Origin: an uncultured SAR86 cluster bacterium
GTDB taxonomy: Bacteria > Pseudomonadota > Gammaproteobacteria > Magnimaribacterales > D2472
NCBI GenBank assembly: GCA_943788515.1
Contig: CALSQM010000003.1
Location: 151,228 to 215,227 of the forward strand
Reading direction: 5' to 3'
Length of the DNA: 64,000 nucleotides
Each line of letters starts with the position of its first letter. Position 1 is the stretch's first letter. The position numbers and the translations under genes are program-made. Positions 40,815 to 47,955 of the stretch are shown here, one piece after another. The notes under the pieces were generated by a model. It did no database searches. It was given only the letters and a program-made list of their open reading frames with translations, and had not been told where the DNA came from.

Positions 40815-41222
40815 ATGGATGGCAAGGTAATAGAGGGTAAGGCTTTTTGGTGCTTCTTATATCAACCAGACATTAGGTCTAATCCTCAATGGTCTCTTAG
40901 ATTAGTTCCATCAGAAATTGAACAACAGAGATTTAAAAAATCTGGTCATAAAATGAATATGGAAGCTCATAATAATAAGGATTTTGGTCTTTCTGTTCTT
41001 ATGCGAAGAAAAGTAAAACACATGGATGATGTTTTAGAAAAACCTTTATTATTTGATCTTAATAAAAAACCTTTAGAATTATTCGAGGAATTACCTAATG
41101 GTTCAAATGTCATGGTTAAATATAGTGAGTGGGAGGGTATCTCTAAGTCAGATAATCTTCTTCATAAAGGGTTGGATTTAATAGCTGTTATTCTGTTAGA
41201 TAAAACACCCAGCCTTTTCTAA
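40815..41222 (+). CDS. Small protein resembling phage single-stranded DNA-binding proteins
   Basis: A 135-residue protein starting at ATG 40815 (a TTG at 40806 is also in frame), 11 bases after sucD, without a clear ribosome site. The layout GKAFWCFLYQPDIRSNPQWSLRLVP, then PLLFDLNKKPLELFEELPNGSNVMVKYSEWEG, then GLDLIAVILL near the end recalls OB-fold ssDNA-binding proteins of podo-like marine phages, where an extruded start, an NGS turn and a final strand AVQVL occur in the same order. This is pattern memory, not a search result. No acidic C-terminal tail like cellular SSB. Otherwise it would be a hypothetical protein. 3' end overlaps the opposing MATE gene by 27 bases. Confidence 0.45.
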   Translation: MDGKVIEGKAFWCFLYQPDIRSNPQWSLRLVPSEIEQQRFKKSGHKMNMEAHNNKDFGLSVLMRRKVKHMDDVLEKPLLFDLNKKPLELFEELPNGSNVMVKYSEWEGISKSDNLLHKGLDLIAVILLDKTPSLF

Positions 41223-42578
41223 TAACTTCTTTACTCTTACAAACTTTTTAATAATCCAATTCAATCTTGTGATTGATAAGAAAGAAAATATTGTTAAGCC
41301 GATAATCATTCCATACCACATGCCAGCTGCTCCCATTGGCTCATTAAGGCCAATTTTTGTAAGGTAATAGCCCATAGGCATGGCAAATACCCAATATGAG
41401 ATAAAGAGAAGAATCATTGGAATAAAGGTATCTTTATAGCCTCTTAAACTTCCAAGTGCGCCCATTTGAATCCCATCAGGTAGTTGAAAAATTGCTGCAA
41501 ATATTAATAAACTGACAGCCAAATCAATAACAAGCGGATCAACAGTATAAAAACCAACGATATAATCTCTGAATATTAATATAACTATACTATTTAAAAG
41601 GGCTGTAAACATACACATATAAATTGTTGAATATGAGGCAACTTTAGCTTGCCTTGGATTATTTTCTCCAATGAGATTGCCGACTCTGGTTGCAGCTGCA
41701 AGACCAACAGATAAAGGTACCATGAAAAATAAACTTGCGATGTTTATAGCTATAGAATGACTAGCTACAACCGTTTCACCCAGTGTTCCTAATATTATTG
41801 CAGCTCCAGAAAACATGCTTAGCTCAATAAAAATACCTAAACCAATTGGGAAGCCAAGCTTAAAAACTTCTCTAGTTGTTGCTATTGTTGGTGGTGAAAA
41901 TTCTGAAAAAGGTTTAGTTTTTTTATATTTCTTTGATATTGCTATATATATAAATAATGTAATCATCATCAAGAAAGCTACTATAGAAGTAGCTATACCA
42001 CATCCTACACCTCCAAGCTTAGGTGCTCCCATCCATCCATATACAAACATCAGATCCAGGGGTATGTTTATTAGCATTCCTACAGCAGCTATACAAAAAA
42101 CTGGAATTGTTAATGTCATACCTTCGCTATAACACCTTAGGCAAGTAAAAATAGTAATAAATGTAAAACCAAGCGCAACAGCCTTCAGATAACTTATTGA
42201 TATATCAGTTATATTTTTATCTATGGGTAAAAAATTTAAAATTAAATCCATATTCATAAATAAAAAGCCAATAAAAATTCCGAGAGTAAGAGCTATCCAT
42301 AGTATCTCTCTTAGTTTTTGACCTATTTCATTAAACTTTTTTGCTCCATATAGTTGTGCAACTATTGGAGTGACTGAAAAAATAACACCAGAGACAAACA
42401 TCCATACTGTTGTTGAAAATGCATTACCAACGGCAAGTCCAGCAAGATCACTAGAACTTGCCCTGCCTGCTATTATTGTATCTGTTGCTCCCATTAGCAT
42501 ATATGACAGCTGCGAGCCAAATATTGGGACACCGATTTTTACAAGCTGCTTGAACTCAGTAATATATTTATTAATCAA
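41196..42578 (-). CDS. MATE family multidrug efflux pump (NorM/MdtK-like)
   Basis: A 460-residue inner-membrane protein with about 12 helices in two halves. It begins with the MATE pattern LVKIGVPIFGSQLSYMLMGATDTIIAGRASSSDLAGLAVG (helices 1-2), and the second half repeats it around FKLGFPIGLGIFIELSMFSGAAIILGTLGE. Family members export cationic drugs in exchange for Na+ or H+. The actual substrate is not visible. The gene stands alone on the minus strand. Confidence 0.92.
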   Translation of the reverse strand: MINKYITEFKQLVKIGVPIFGSQLSYMLMGATDTIIAGRASSSDLAGLAVGNAFSTTVWMFVSGVIFSVTPIVAQLYGAKKFNEIGQKLREILWIALTLGIFIGFLFMNMDLILNFLPIDKNITDISISYLKAVALGFTFITIFTCLRCYSEGMTLTIPVFCIAAVGMLINIPLDLMFVYGWMGAPKLGGVGCGIATSIVAFLMMITLFIYIAISKKYKKTKPFSEFSPPTIATTREVFKLGFPIGLGIFIELSMFSGAAIILGTLGETVVASHSIAINIASLFFMVPLSVGLAAATRVGNLIGENNPRQAKVASYSTIYMCMFTALLNSIVILIFRDYIVGFYTVDPLVIDLAVSLLIFAAIFQLPDGIQMGALGSLRGYKDTFIPMILLFISYWVFAMPMGYYLTKIGLNEPMGAAGMWYGMIIGLTIFSFLSITRLNWIIKKFVRVKKLLEKAGCFI

Positions 42579-42634
42579 TTTATTATTACACTAAATATTT
42601 TTTTGCTACTTTATCATATTAAAATAAGTTAACT

Positions 42635-42639
42635 AGGAG
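42635..42639 (+). promoter_or_regulatory. Shine-Dalgarno sequence that points to an AUC start
   Basis: AGGAG at 42635-42639 is six bases before ATC 42646 and three before ATA 42643. The first ATG of the frame (42688) is 48 bases away, too far for this site, and no GTG or TTG lies between. Confidence 0.6.
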
Positions 42640-42645
42640 AATATA

Positions 42646-43365
42646 ATCAGAAAAGATAATAGGCCATATTGGTTAAAAAAATTAGCAATGAGGCTAACCA
42701 AGATTTACGTTAATCATTTCTTGAAACCTCAATTTCTTTATTTAGGGCGAGGCGGGGCTTACTTCAAACCCAAATACATAAATGTCTTTGGAGATAATAT
42801 CACCATAGAAGATTACCCAACTCTTATTGGTGCAAGTGATGCAAATATTCAATTTACCTCATGGAATATTGGTCAGTGGAATGGCCAAATAAAAATTGGT
42901 AAATTTTCTCTTATTACACCTGGTGTAAGGATTATGGCAGCTGAAAGTATTATTATTGGTGATGCTTGCATGATTGCGCACGGTGCCTATATATCAGATG
43001 CTGACTGGCACGGTATATATGATAGGGCAGAGCCTGTTGGTAAAACGAAACCAGTCATTATTAAAGATAATGTTTGGATTGGAGATAGTGCAATCATATG
43101 CAAAGGGGTAACAATTGGAGATAACAGTATTATTGGGGCAGGGGCCGTTGTAACCAAAGATGTTCCACCAAATTCTGTATTTGCAGGCAATCCAGCGCAA
43201 CTAGTTAAGACTCTTGGTGATGTTGAATTTAATACTAGAGCAAATTTCTTAGAAGACCCAATACAACTTGCAAAAGATTTTGATGCATTAGATAAATATA
43301 CTCTTGGAAAAAATACATTTATTGGCTGGCTGATAAGCCTTATCAATCCAAACGACTCCCATTAA
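42646..43365 (+). CDS. Hexapeptide-repeat acyltransferase with probable AUC start
   Basis: Left-handed beta-helix acyltransferase, 239 residues from ATC 42646, or 225 from ATG 42688. Hexapeptide turns are seen throughout (IGKFSLITPGVRIMA, IIIGDACMIAHGAYIS, IIKDNVWIGDSAIICKGVTIGDNSIIGAGAVVTKDVPPNSVFAGNPAQLV); DADWHGIYDR (about 112-121) is typical of a subgroup of gammaproteobacterial proteins. I prefer the upstream start because RKDNRPYWLKKLAMRLTKIY reads as a natural family N-terminus and an AGGAG stands 6 bases before ATC. The acyl donor and acceptor are unknown. pdxB follows after 2 bases. Confidence 0.78.
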   Translation: MRKDNRPYWLKKLAMRLTKIYVNHFLKPQFLYLGRGGAYFKPKYINVFGDNITIEDYPTLIGASDANIQFTSWNIGQWNGQIKIGKFSLITPGVRIMAAESIIIGDACMIAHGAYISDADWHGIYDRAEPVGKTKPVIIKDNVWIGDSAIICKGVTIGDNSIIGAGAVVTKDVPPNSVFAGNPAQLVKTLGDVEFNTRANFLEDPIQLAKDFDALDKYTLGKNTFIGWLISLINPNDSH

Positions 43366-43367
43366 CC

Positions 43368-44411
43368 ATGAGAGTCATTGTTGATAAAGATATAAAAGGC
43401 TTTAAAGATTTAGTTAATGAGCTAGAAGGCTTACAAGATATAGAATTTAAATATGTAACAAGCAAAGAGATAGATAATGATTTATTGATTGATGCTGAAG
43501 TTCTTTTTATAAGGTCAACAACCAAGGTTGATAAAAAGCTTTTAGAAAATTCATCAGTAAAATTTATTGGTTCAGCTACTGCCGGAATTGATCATATTGA
43601 TATTGATTATTTAGAATCATCTCAGATAAGATGGTTTTACTCTCCTGGATGCAATTCAAGTTCAGTTGTTCATTACCTTCTCTCTTCAATTGGGTACTTA
43701 AAAAATAAAAATCTTATTCATGAAAATAGCACTTTCGGTATTATTGGGTGCGGAAATATAGGAGAAAAGCTGCGGTTAATATTTAATAAGCTAAATATTA
43801 GAAATATTATATGTGACCCTTTCAAGGACTTTGACTTCTTATCTTCCATGGAGGAGATTAAACGATGCGAGGTTATTTCTATTCATACTCCTTTAACCTT
43901 TTCTGGTACTTATCCTACTTATAATATGGTTAATAAAAGTTTTTTAGAGAATTCAAAAGCTAAAACAATAATAAATACCTCAAGAGGATCTATTGTTAAT
44001 GAAAAAGACCTATTAGAATTTAGTCATATTAATTATATTTCTGATGTTTGGGAAAATGAGCCAAGTCCAGACATAGAAATTATTAAAAAGGCAATTATAG
44101 CAACACCTCACATAGCAGGGCATAGCCATGAAGGTAAGGTCAATGGAACTATAAACTTACTTCTAACTTTTTTAGAAGTTGTAGAGATGAGTCAAGAAAA
44201 TCTTACTAATAACAAAAAATTTATATCTGATATTTCTCAGAATAAGCTATCTAAAAAGAAGTTTTGTCTCAATGACTTTACTAATTCTTATAATGTTTTC
44301 TCTGAATCCAAAGCATTTAAACAATTAAGCAACAAATTTGATAAATATATTTCAGCAGCAGATTTTAAAAAAATTAGAGGAATGCATGAAATTCGGCATG
44401 ATATTTTCTAA
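43368..44411 (+). CDS. pdxB: Erythronate-4-phosphate dehydrogenase
   Basis: A 347-residue D-2-hydroxyacid dehydrogenase of vitamin B6 synthesis (second step of the DXP-dependent pathway). Typical PdxB features: SATAGIDHIDIDYL (about 65-78), NAD-binding FGIIGCGNIGEKLR (about 122-135), catalytic region TSRGSIVNEKDL, DVWENEPSPD and TPHIAGHSHEGKVNGT, plus the C-terminal PdxB-specific dimer domain (about 280-347). Other steps of the pathway are outside this window. Confidence 0.93.
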   Translation: MRVIVDKDIKGFKDLVNELEGLQDIEFKYVTSKEIDNDLLIDAEVLFIRSTTKVDKKLLENSSVKFIGSATAGIDHIDIDYLESSQIRWFYSPGCNSSSVVHYLLSSIGYLKNKNLIHENSTFGIIGCGNIGEKLRLIFNKLNIRNIICDPFKDFDFLSSMEEIKRCEVISIHTPLTFSGTYPTYNMVNKSFLENSKAKTIINTSRGSIVNEKDLLEFSHINYISDVWENEPSPDIEIIKKAIIATPHIAGHSHEGKVNGTINLLLTFLEVVEMSQENLTNNKKFISDISQNKLSKKKFCLNDFTNSYNVFSESKAFKQLSNKFDKYISAADFKKIRGMHEIRHDIF

Positions 44412-44593
44412 AAAGGATAGATTGTGTAAAAATAATGCATATATATTAAGGCGAGATATCGAAATATATATATTTTATATATATAATACGTATTTAAAGT
44501 AATATTAAGTCCAAAAAATTACGCACTCTATATTTTGGCACTTAAATTGCATATAGTTTTTATATATACATTTTAATACTAGGGGTAATCGTA
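44412..44593 (+). promoter_or_regulatory. AT-rich regulatory gap before a small putative regulator
   Basis: 182 bases without a gene. It holds a long alternating AT tract (about 44463-44488, with TATAAT at 44482-44487 as a possible -10), then a stem-loop (44505-44545) and a GGGG-containing ribosome site just before ATG 44594. No matching -35 was found with confidence. Confidence 0.45.
44505..44545 (+). repeat. Interrupted inverted repeat (stem-loop or operator)
   Basis: TTAAGTCCAAAA (44505-44516) pairs with TTTTGG-C-ACTTAA (44533-44545), 12 bp with one bulged C and a 16-base loop. It lies 48 bases before the start of the putative winged-helix gene and has no T run after it, so it is more like an operator or leader structure than a terminator. 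Confidence 0.6.
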
Positions 44594-44992
44594 ATGAATT
44601 CAGCAAAGATCAATGATCGATCTAAAACAGTTGCAAAAAAATTAATCAAGAGAGTGCTAAGCACCTCCATAGACAATCCAAACAATCCTGAGTCATTAAG
44701 TTTTTTTCAAGCTGATACTTATAGGTTTTATTTTTTAATGAGTTTTATGTGGGAATTCTTTGAGGATAATGAAATTTCTCAGGAATATGCAATTTCACTT
44801 GTACCAAGAAAATTTGCATCCAGAATAAAAAGGCTTCAAGTTTTAAAGCAGGCTGTTCAACTTGGCTATATTCATGAACAATCATCAGAGATCGATAAAA
44901 GAAGAAGGATGTATGAACCTTCTGATTTATTACTCAATGATTTTATGACTTATGCAGAAAGCACGAATGTTGTTGTAGAAAAAAATTCTTAA
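44594..44992 (+). CDS. Small putative winged-helix regulator
   Basis: A 132-residue protein I do not recognise by name. The N-terminus is basic (RSKTVAKKLIKRVL); the middle has an aromatic-rich helix (YRFYFLMSFMWEFFED). The C-terminal part looks like a MarR-type winged helix: a recognition-like helix (VPRKFASRIKRLQVLKQAVQLGYI) followed by a beta-wing with DKRRRMYEPSDLLLNDF. In MarR proteins the wing has the same D-x-R-x-x-x-Y/V-x-L-T pattern. A long intergenic region with an inverted repeat lies upstream, consistent with autoregulation, but no target is evident. Confidence 0.5.
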   Translation: MNSAKINDRSKTVAKKLIKRVLSTSIDNPNNPESLSFFQADTYRFYFLMSFMWEFFEDNEISQEYAISLVPRKFASRIKRLQVLKQAVQLGYIHEQSSEIDKRRRMYEPSDLLLNDFMTYAESTNVVVEKNS

Positions 44993-45055
44993 AATTTATT
45001 CTTACAAACTAATTTAGTCCTACCTATATGTATAGTTGTTCATTACAATTATCAC

Positions 45056-45445
45056 ATGACACTAAATAAAGATAATGATTATTGGAGAAATAAGCTTTCT
45101 GAGGAAAGTTATAGAGTAACAAGGGAATCGGGGACTGAAAGTCCATTTACTGGGAAGTATTGGGATTTTGATGAATCTGGTATCTATAATTGCATTTGTT
45201 GTAATACTCAATTATTTGAATCTGATACAAAGTTTGATGCAGGCTGTGGTTGGCCAAGTTTTTTTATTCCAATGGAAGAGTCATCCATTGAGGAGGTTGA
45301 TGATACTTCTCACGGGATGTCTAGAACAGAAGTAAAATGTAAAAATTGTGATGCGCACTTAGGTCATGTATTCAATGATGGCCCTGAACCAACTGGTTTA
45401 AGGTACTGCATAAATTCAGCCTCTATAGATTTCGATAAAAAATAA
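45056..45445 (+). CDS. msrB: Peptide-methionine (R)-S-oxide reductase
   Basis: A 129-residue MsrB. It repairs oxidised methionine in proteins. Catalytic Cys in [12 protein letters not shown] (about residue 117), GCGWPSFF and [20 protein letters not shown] are conserved; two CxxC pairs (CICC about 44-47, CKNC about 93-96) bind structural zinc. Length is that of the stand-alone form; no msrA fusion. No ribosome site is apparent. Confidence 0.96.
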   Translation: MTLNKDNDYWRNKLSEESYRVTRESGTESPFTGKYWDFDESGIYNCICCNTQLFESDTKFDAGCGWPSFFIPMEESSIEEVDDTSHGMSRTEVKCKNCDAHLGHVFNDGPEPTGLRYCINSASIDFDKK

Positions 45446-45453
45446 AGTCAATC

Positions 45454-47001
45454 ATGTCCTCAAAAGAAACTTCATTTTTTAAAGCATTTAAAAAAGTTGG
45501 TCTTTGGACAGGCCTTTCAAGAATTTTTGGACTTATTAGGGATATTTCAACAACAAGCCTGCTTGGTGCTTCTATTTTTCATGATATTTTTGTTGTTACT
45601 TTAAAAATTCCAAATCTTTTTAGAAGATTTTTTGCAGAAGGGGCATTTAATCAGGCTTTTATACCGGTTTACAGTGATTTTCATTCATTAAATAATAAAA
45701 AAGCTACTAAAGATTTTTTAAATGCGCTTGCGGGATCTTTTCTTTCTATCCTGTTTTTTATAACCATTATAGTTTTGTTGATAACGCCTGTATTTATTCT
45801 AATTTTTGCTCCAGGTTTTTATTTTGATGATTACAAAAGAGATATAGCTGTAAATGTTTTACAAATTATGTTTCCTTATCTTGCTTTAATATCACTAGTA
45901 GCATTTGCCGGTGGAATACAAAACACTCATGAAAGATTTTCCTTACCAGCCGCAACACCAATTATATTTAATCTATGTCTAATATTTGCAGCTGTAGTTA
46001 TAGCTCCTTTATTTGAAATGCCTATATATGTTTTGGCCTGGGGTGTTCTTTTAGCAGGAATAATACAGCTCTTTATTCAGCTATTTCCTTTAAAAGCGAT
46101 TGATAGATTACCAGTACCAAAATTTGATTTCTCAAATACTGGATCGAGAAAGGTTTTTAAATTAATGATTCCTGCAATTTTAGCAGGAGGAATAATACAA
46201 ATTAATCTTTTGGTAGATACAATTTTTGCTTCTCTTTTACAAACTGGAAGCCCGACATGGCTTTATGTCTCAGATAGGTTGATACAACTACCCATGGGTA
46301 TTTTTGCTATAGCAATAGGCACAGTTTTGTTACCTACTCTTTCTAAAATAGATATTAAAAATAACTTGAATGAGTTTGCTCACCAAGTAAAAAAAGGTCA
46401 AAAGTTTGTAATTTTTATTGGAATACCATCGTTCATAGGTCTCTCATTATGTGCAAATGATATTTTGAGCACTATTTTTTTGAGAGGGGAGTTTTATGAA
46501 AATGATGTATATCAATCATCTAGAAGTTTGATGGCCTTTTCTATAGGACTTCCATTTTTTATGCTTATGAAAGTTCTCACCCCAGCATTTTTTGCTAGGA
46601 AAGATACCAAGACGCCTATGTATATTGCATTACTTTCTCTTTGCTTGAATGCATCTTTAAATTATATTTTGGCGTTTGTTCTTGGCTTTGGTCATGTTGG
46701 GATAGCTATTGGCAGTTCCATATCTGCGATTATAAGTATATTGGTAATGGAGGCTATTTTGATAAAACAAAATATTGTTCATTTGCAAAGCCCATTCAAT
46801 AGATTTAATGCTTCAATTCTTGTGTCCTCATTATTTTTAATCAGTTTTCTATATGGGTTCTCTCAAATAATAAACTTTTCAACATTGAATCAACTCGAAA
46901 AAGTTTTTTATCTAACTATTGAAATTTGTTTCTCAGTAATTATTTATCTTGGAATCACTAAAATTATTAATGGTAATAGTATAAAAGGAATGCTTAATTA
47001 G
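45454..47001 (+). CDS. murJ: MurJ, lipid II flippase
   Basis: A 515-residue inner-membrane protein of the MviN/MurJ family with about 14 helices. It begins FFKAFKKVGLWTGLSRIFGLIRDISTTSLLGAS and has RRFFAEGAFNQAFIPVY (about 52-68), the family signature with the conserved Arg/Glu. It moves lipid II to the periplasmic side for wall synthesis. Conserved order murJ-ribF-ileS-lspA-ispH follows, with 2-base spacers. Confidence 0.96.
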   Translation: MSSKETSFFKAFKKVGLWTGLSRIFGLIRDISTTSLLGASIFHDIFVVTLKIPNLFRRFFAEGAFNQAFIPVYSDFHSLNNKKATKDFLNALAGSFLSILFFITIIVLLITPVFILIFAPGFYFDDYKRDIAVNVLQIMFPYLALISLVAFAGGIQNTHERFSLPAATPIIFNLCLIFAAVVIAPLFEMPIYVLAWGVLLAGIIQLFIQLFPLKAIDRLPVPKFDFSNTGSRKVFKLMIPAILAGGIIQINLLVDTIFASLLQTGSPTWLYVSDRLIQLPMGIFAIAIGTVLLPTLSKIDIKNNLNEFAHQVKKGQKFVIFIGIPSFIGLSLCANDILSTIFLRGEFYENDVYQSSRSLMAFSIGLPFFMLMKVLTPAFFARKDTKTPMYIALLSLCLNASLNYILAFVLGFGHVGIAIGSSISAIISILVMEAILIKQNIVHLQSPFNRFNASILVSSLFLISFLYGFSQIINFSTLNQLEKVFYLTIEICFSVIIYLGITKIINGNSIKGMLN

Positions 47002-47003
47002 TT

Positions 47004-47954
47004 ATGTATTTAATTAGAGGTAAGCATAATTTAGATTTTTTTAAGGCTCAAGATTTTATTAAAGAACCCCTGCATGGAACCATTGGAAATTTTGATGGCA
47101 TGCATTTAGGCCATCAAGCAATTCTTAGCAACATTAAAAATTCTGCCATTGAAACCAATGGCAAAACTGTAGTTTTTTTTACAGAACCTCATGCTTCAGA
47201 GTTTTTTGCTAGCATGAAATCCAATGATGAGGTTCCTCCAAGGCTCTGTCCATGGAGAGAGAAGTTCAAATTGCTTGATAATTTTGGGATTGATTTTGGA
47301 TTTTTTTTAAAATTTAATAATTCCCTTAGACAAATGACCCCCGAGGAGTTTATTCAAAATATTCTTGCTCCTATGAAACTATCCTCATTAACCATCGGCG
47401 ATGACTTTAGGTTTGGAGTTAATAGGCAGGGTGATTTTAACTTACTTCATAGATGGGGCATCAATAACAATATTGAAGTTTCTAATACTGAGACTTTTAA
47501 ATATTTAGATGAAAGAGTGAGTAGTACCAGAATAAGAAAGGCAGTCTCTGAGAATAACTTTGATTTAGCAAATGATCTTTTAGGAAGACGATATACTTTT
47601 TCGGGAAAGATTGTGCATGGTCAACATCTAGGAAGAACAATAGATGTTCCAACTGCTAACTTGTGGCTTCCAAAGCAGAAATTACCCATATCTGGAGTAT
47701 ATGCAGTTCAATGTATGCTAAACGGGGCATTGCTTGATGGGATTGCAAATATGGGCATACGTCCAACAGTGGGTGGAACCATGCCAGTATTAGAGGTTCA
47801 TCTCTTCAATTTTTCACAAGATATATATGCTCAAAGGTTAGAAGTAGATTTTAGGCACAAAATTCGTGAAGAAAAGAAATTTAAGAATCTAGACATGTTA
47901 AAATCACAGATTAAGAAGGATATAGCGTTAGCAAAAACACTTTTACAAAAATAA
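47004..47954 (+). CDS. ribF: Bifunctional riboflavin kinase/FAD synthetase
   Basis: A 316-residue enzyme making FMN and FAD. The N-terminal adenylyltransferase domain has GTIGNFDGMHLGHQAIL with the HxGH motif (about 26-42); the C-terminal kinase domain has GRRYTFSGKIVHGQHLGRTIDVPTANL and GIANMGIRPTVGG. It sits 2 bases after murJ and 1 base before ileS. Length matches E. coli RibF (313). Confidence 0.96.
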   Translation: MYLIRGKHNLDFFKAQDFIKEPLHGTIGNFDGMHLGHQAILSNIKNSAIETNGKTVVFFTEPHASEFFASMKSNDEVPPRLCPWREKFKLLDNFGIDFGFFLKFNNSLRQMTPEEFIQNILAPMKLSSLTIGDDFRFGVNRQGDFNLLHRWGINNNIEVSNTETFKYLDERVSSTRIRKAVSENNFDLANDLLGRRYTFSGKIVHGQHLGRTIDVPTANLWLPKQKLPISGVYAVQCMLNGALLDGIANMGIRPTVGGTMPVLEVHLFNFSQDIYAQRLEVDFRHKIREEKKFKNLDMLKSQIKKDIALAKTLLQK

Positions 47955-47955
47955 T

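Noticed and set aside
44463..44490. Alternating AT palindrome as an origin or att site
   Set aside because: Simple low-complexity AT tract; no DnaA boxes, no flanking repeats or integrase. Reported only as part of the regulatory gap.
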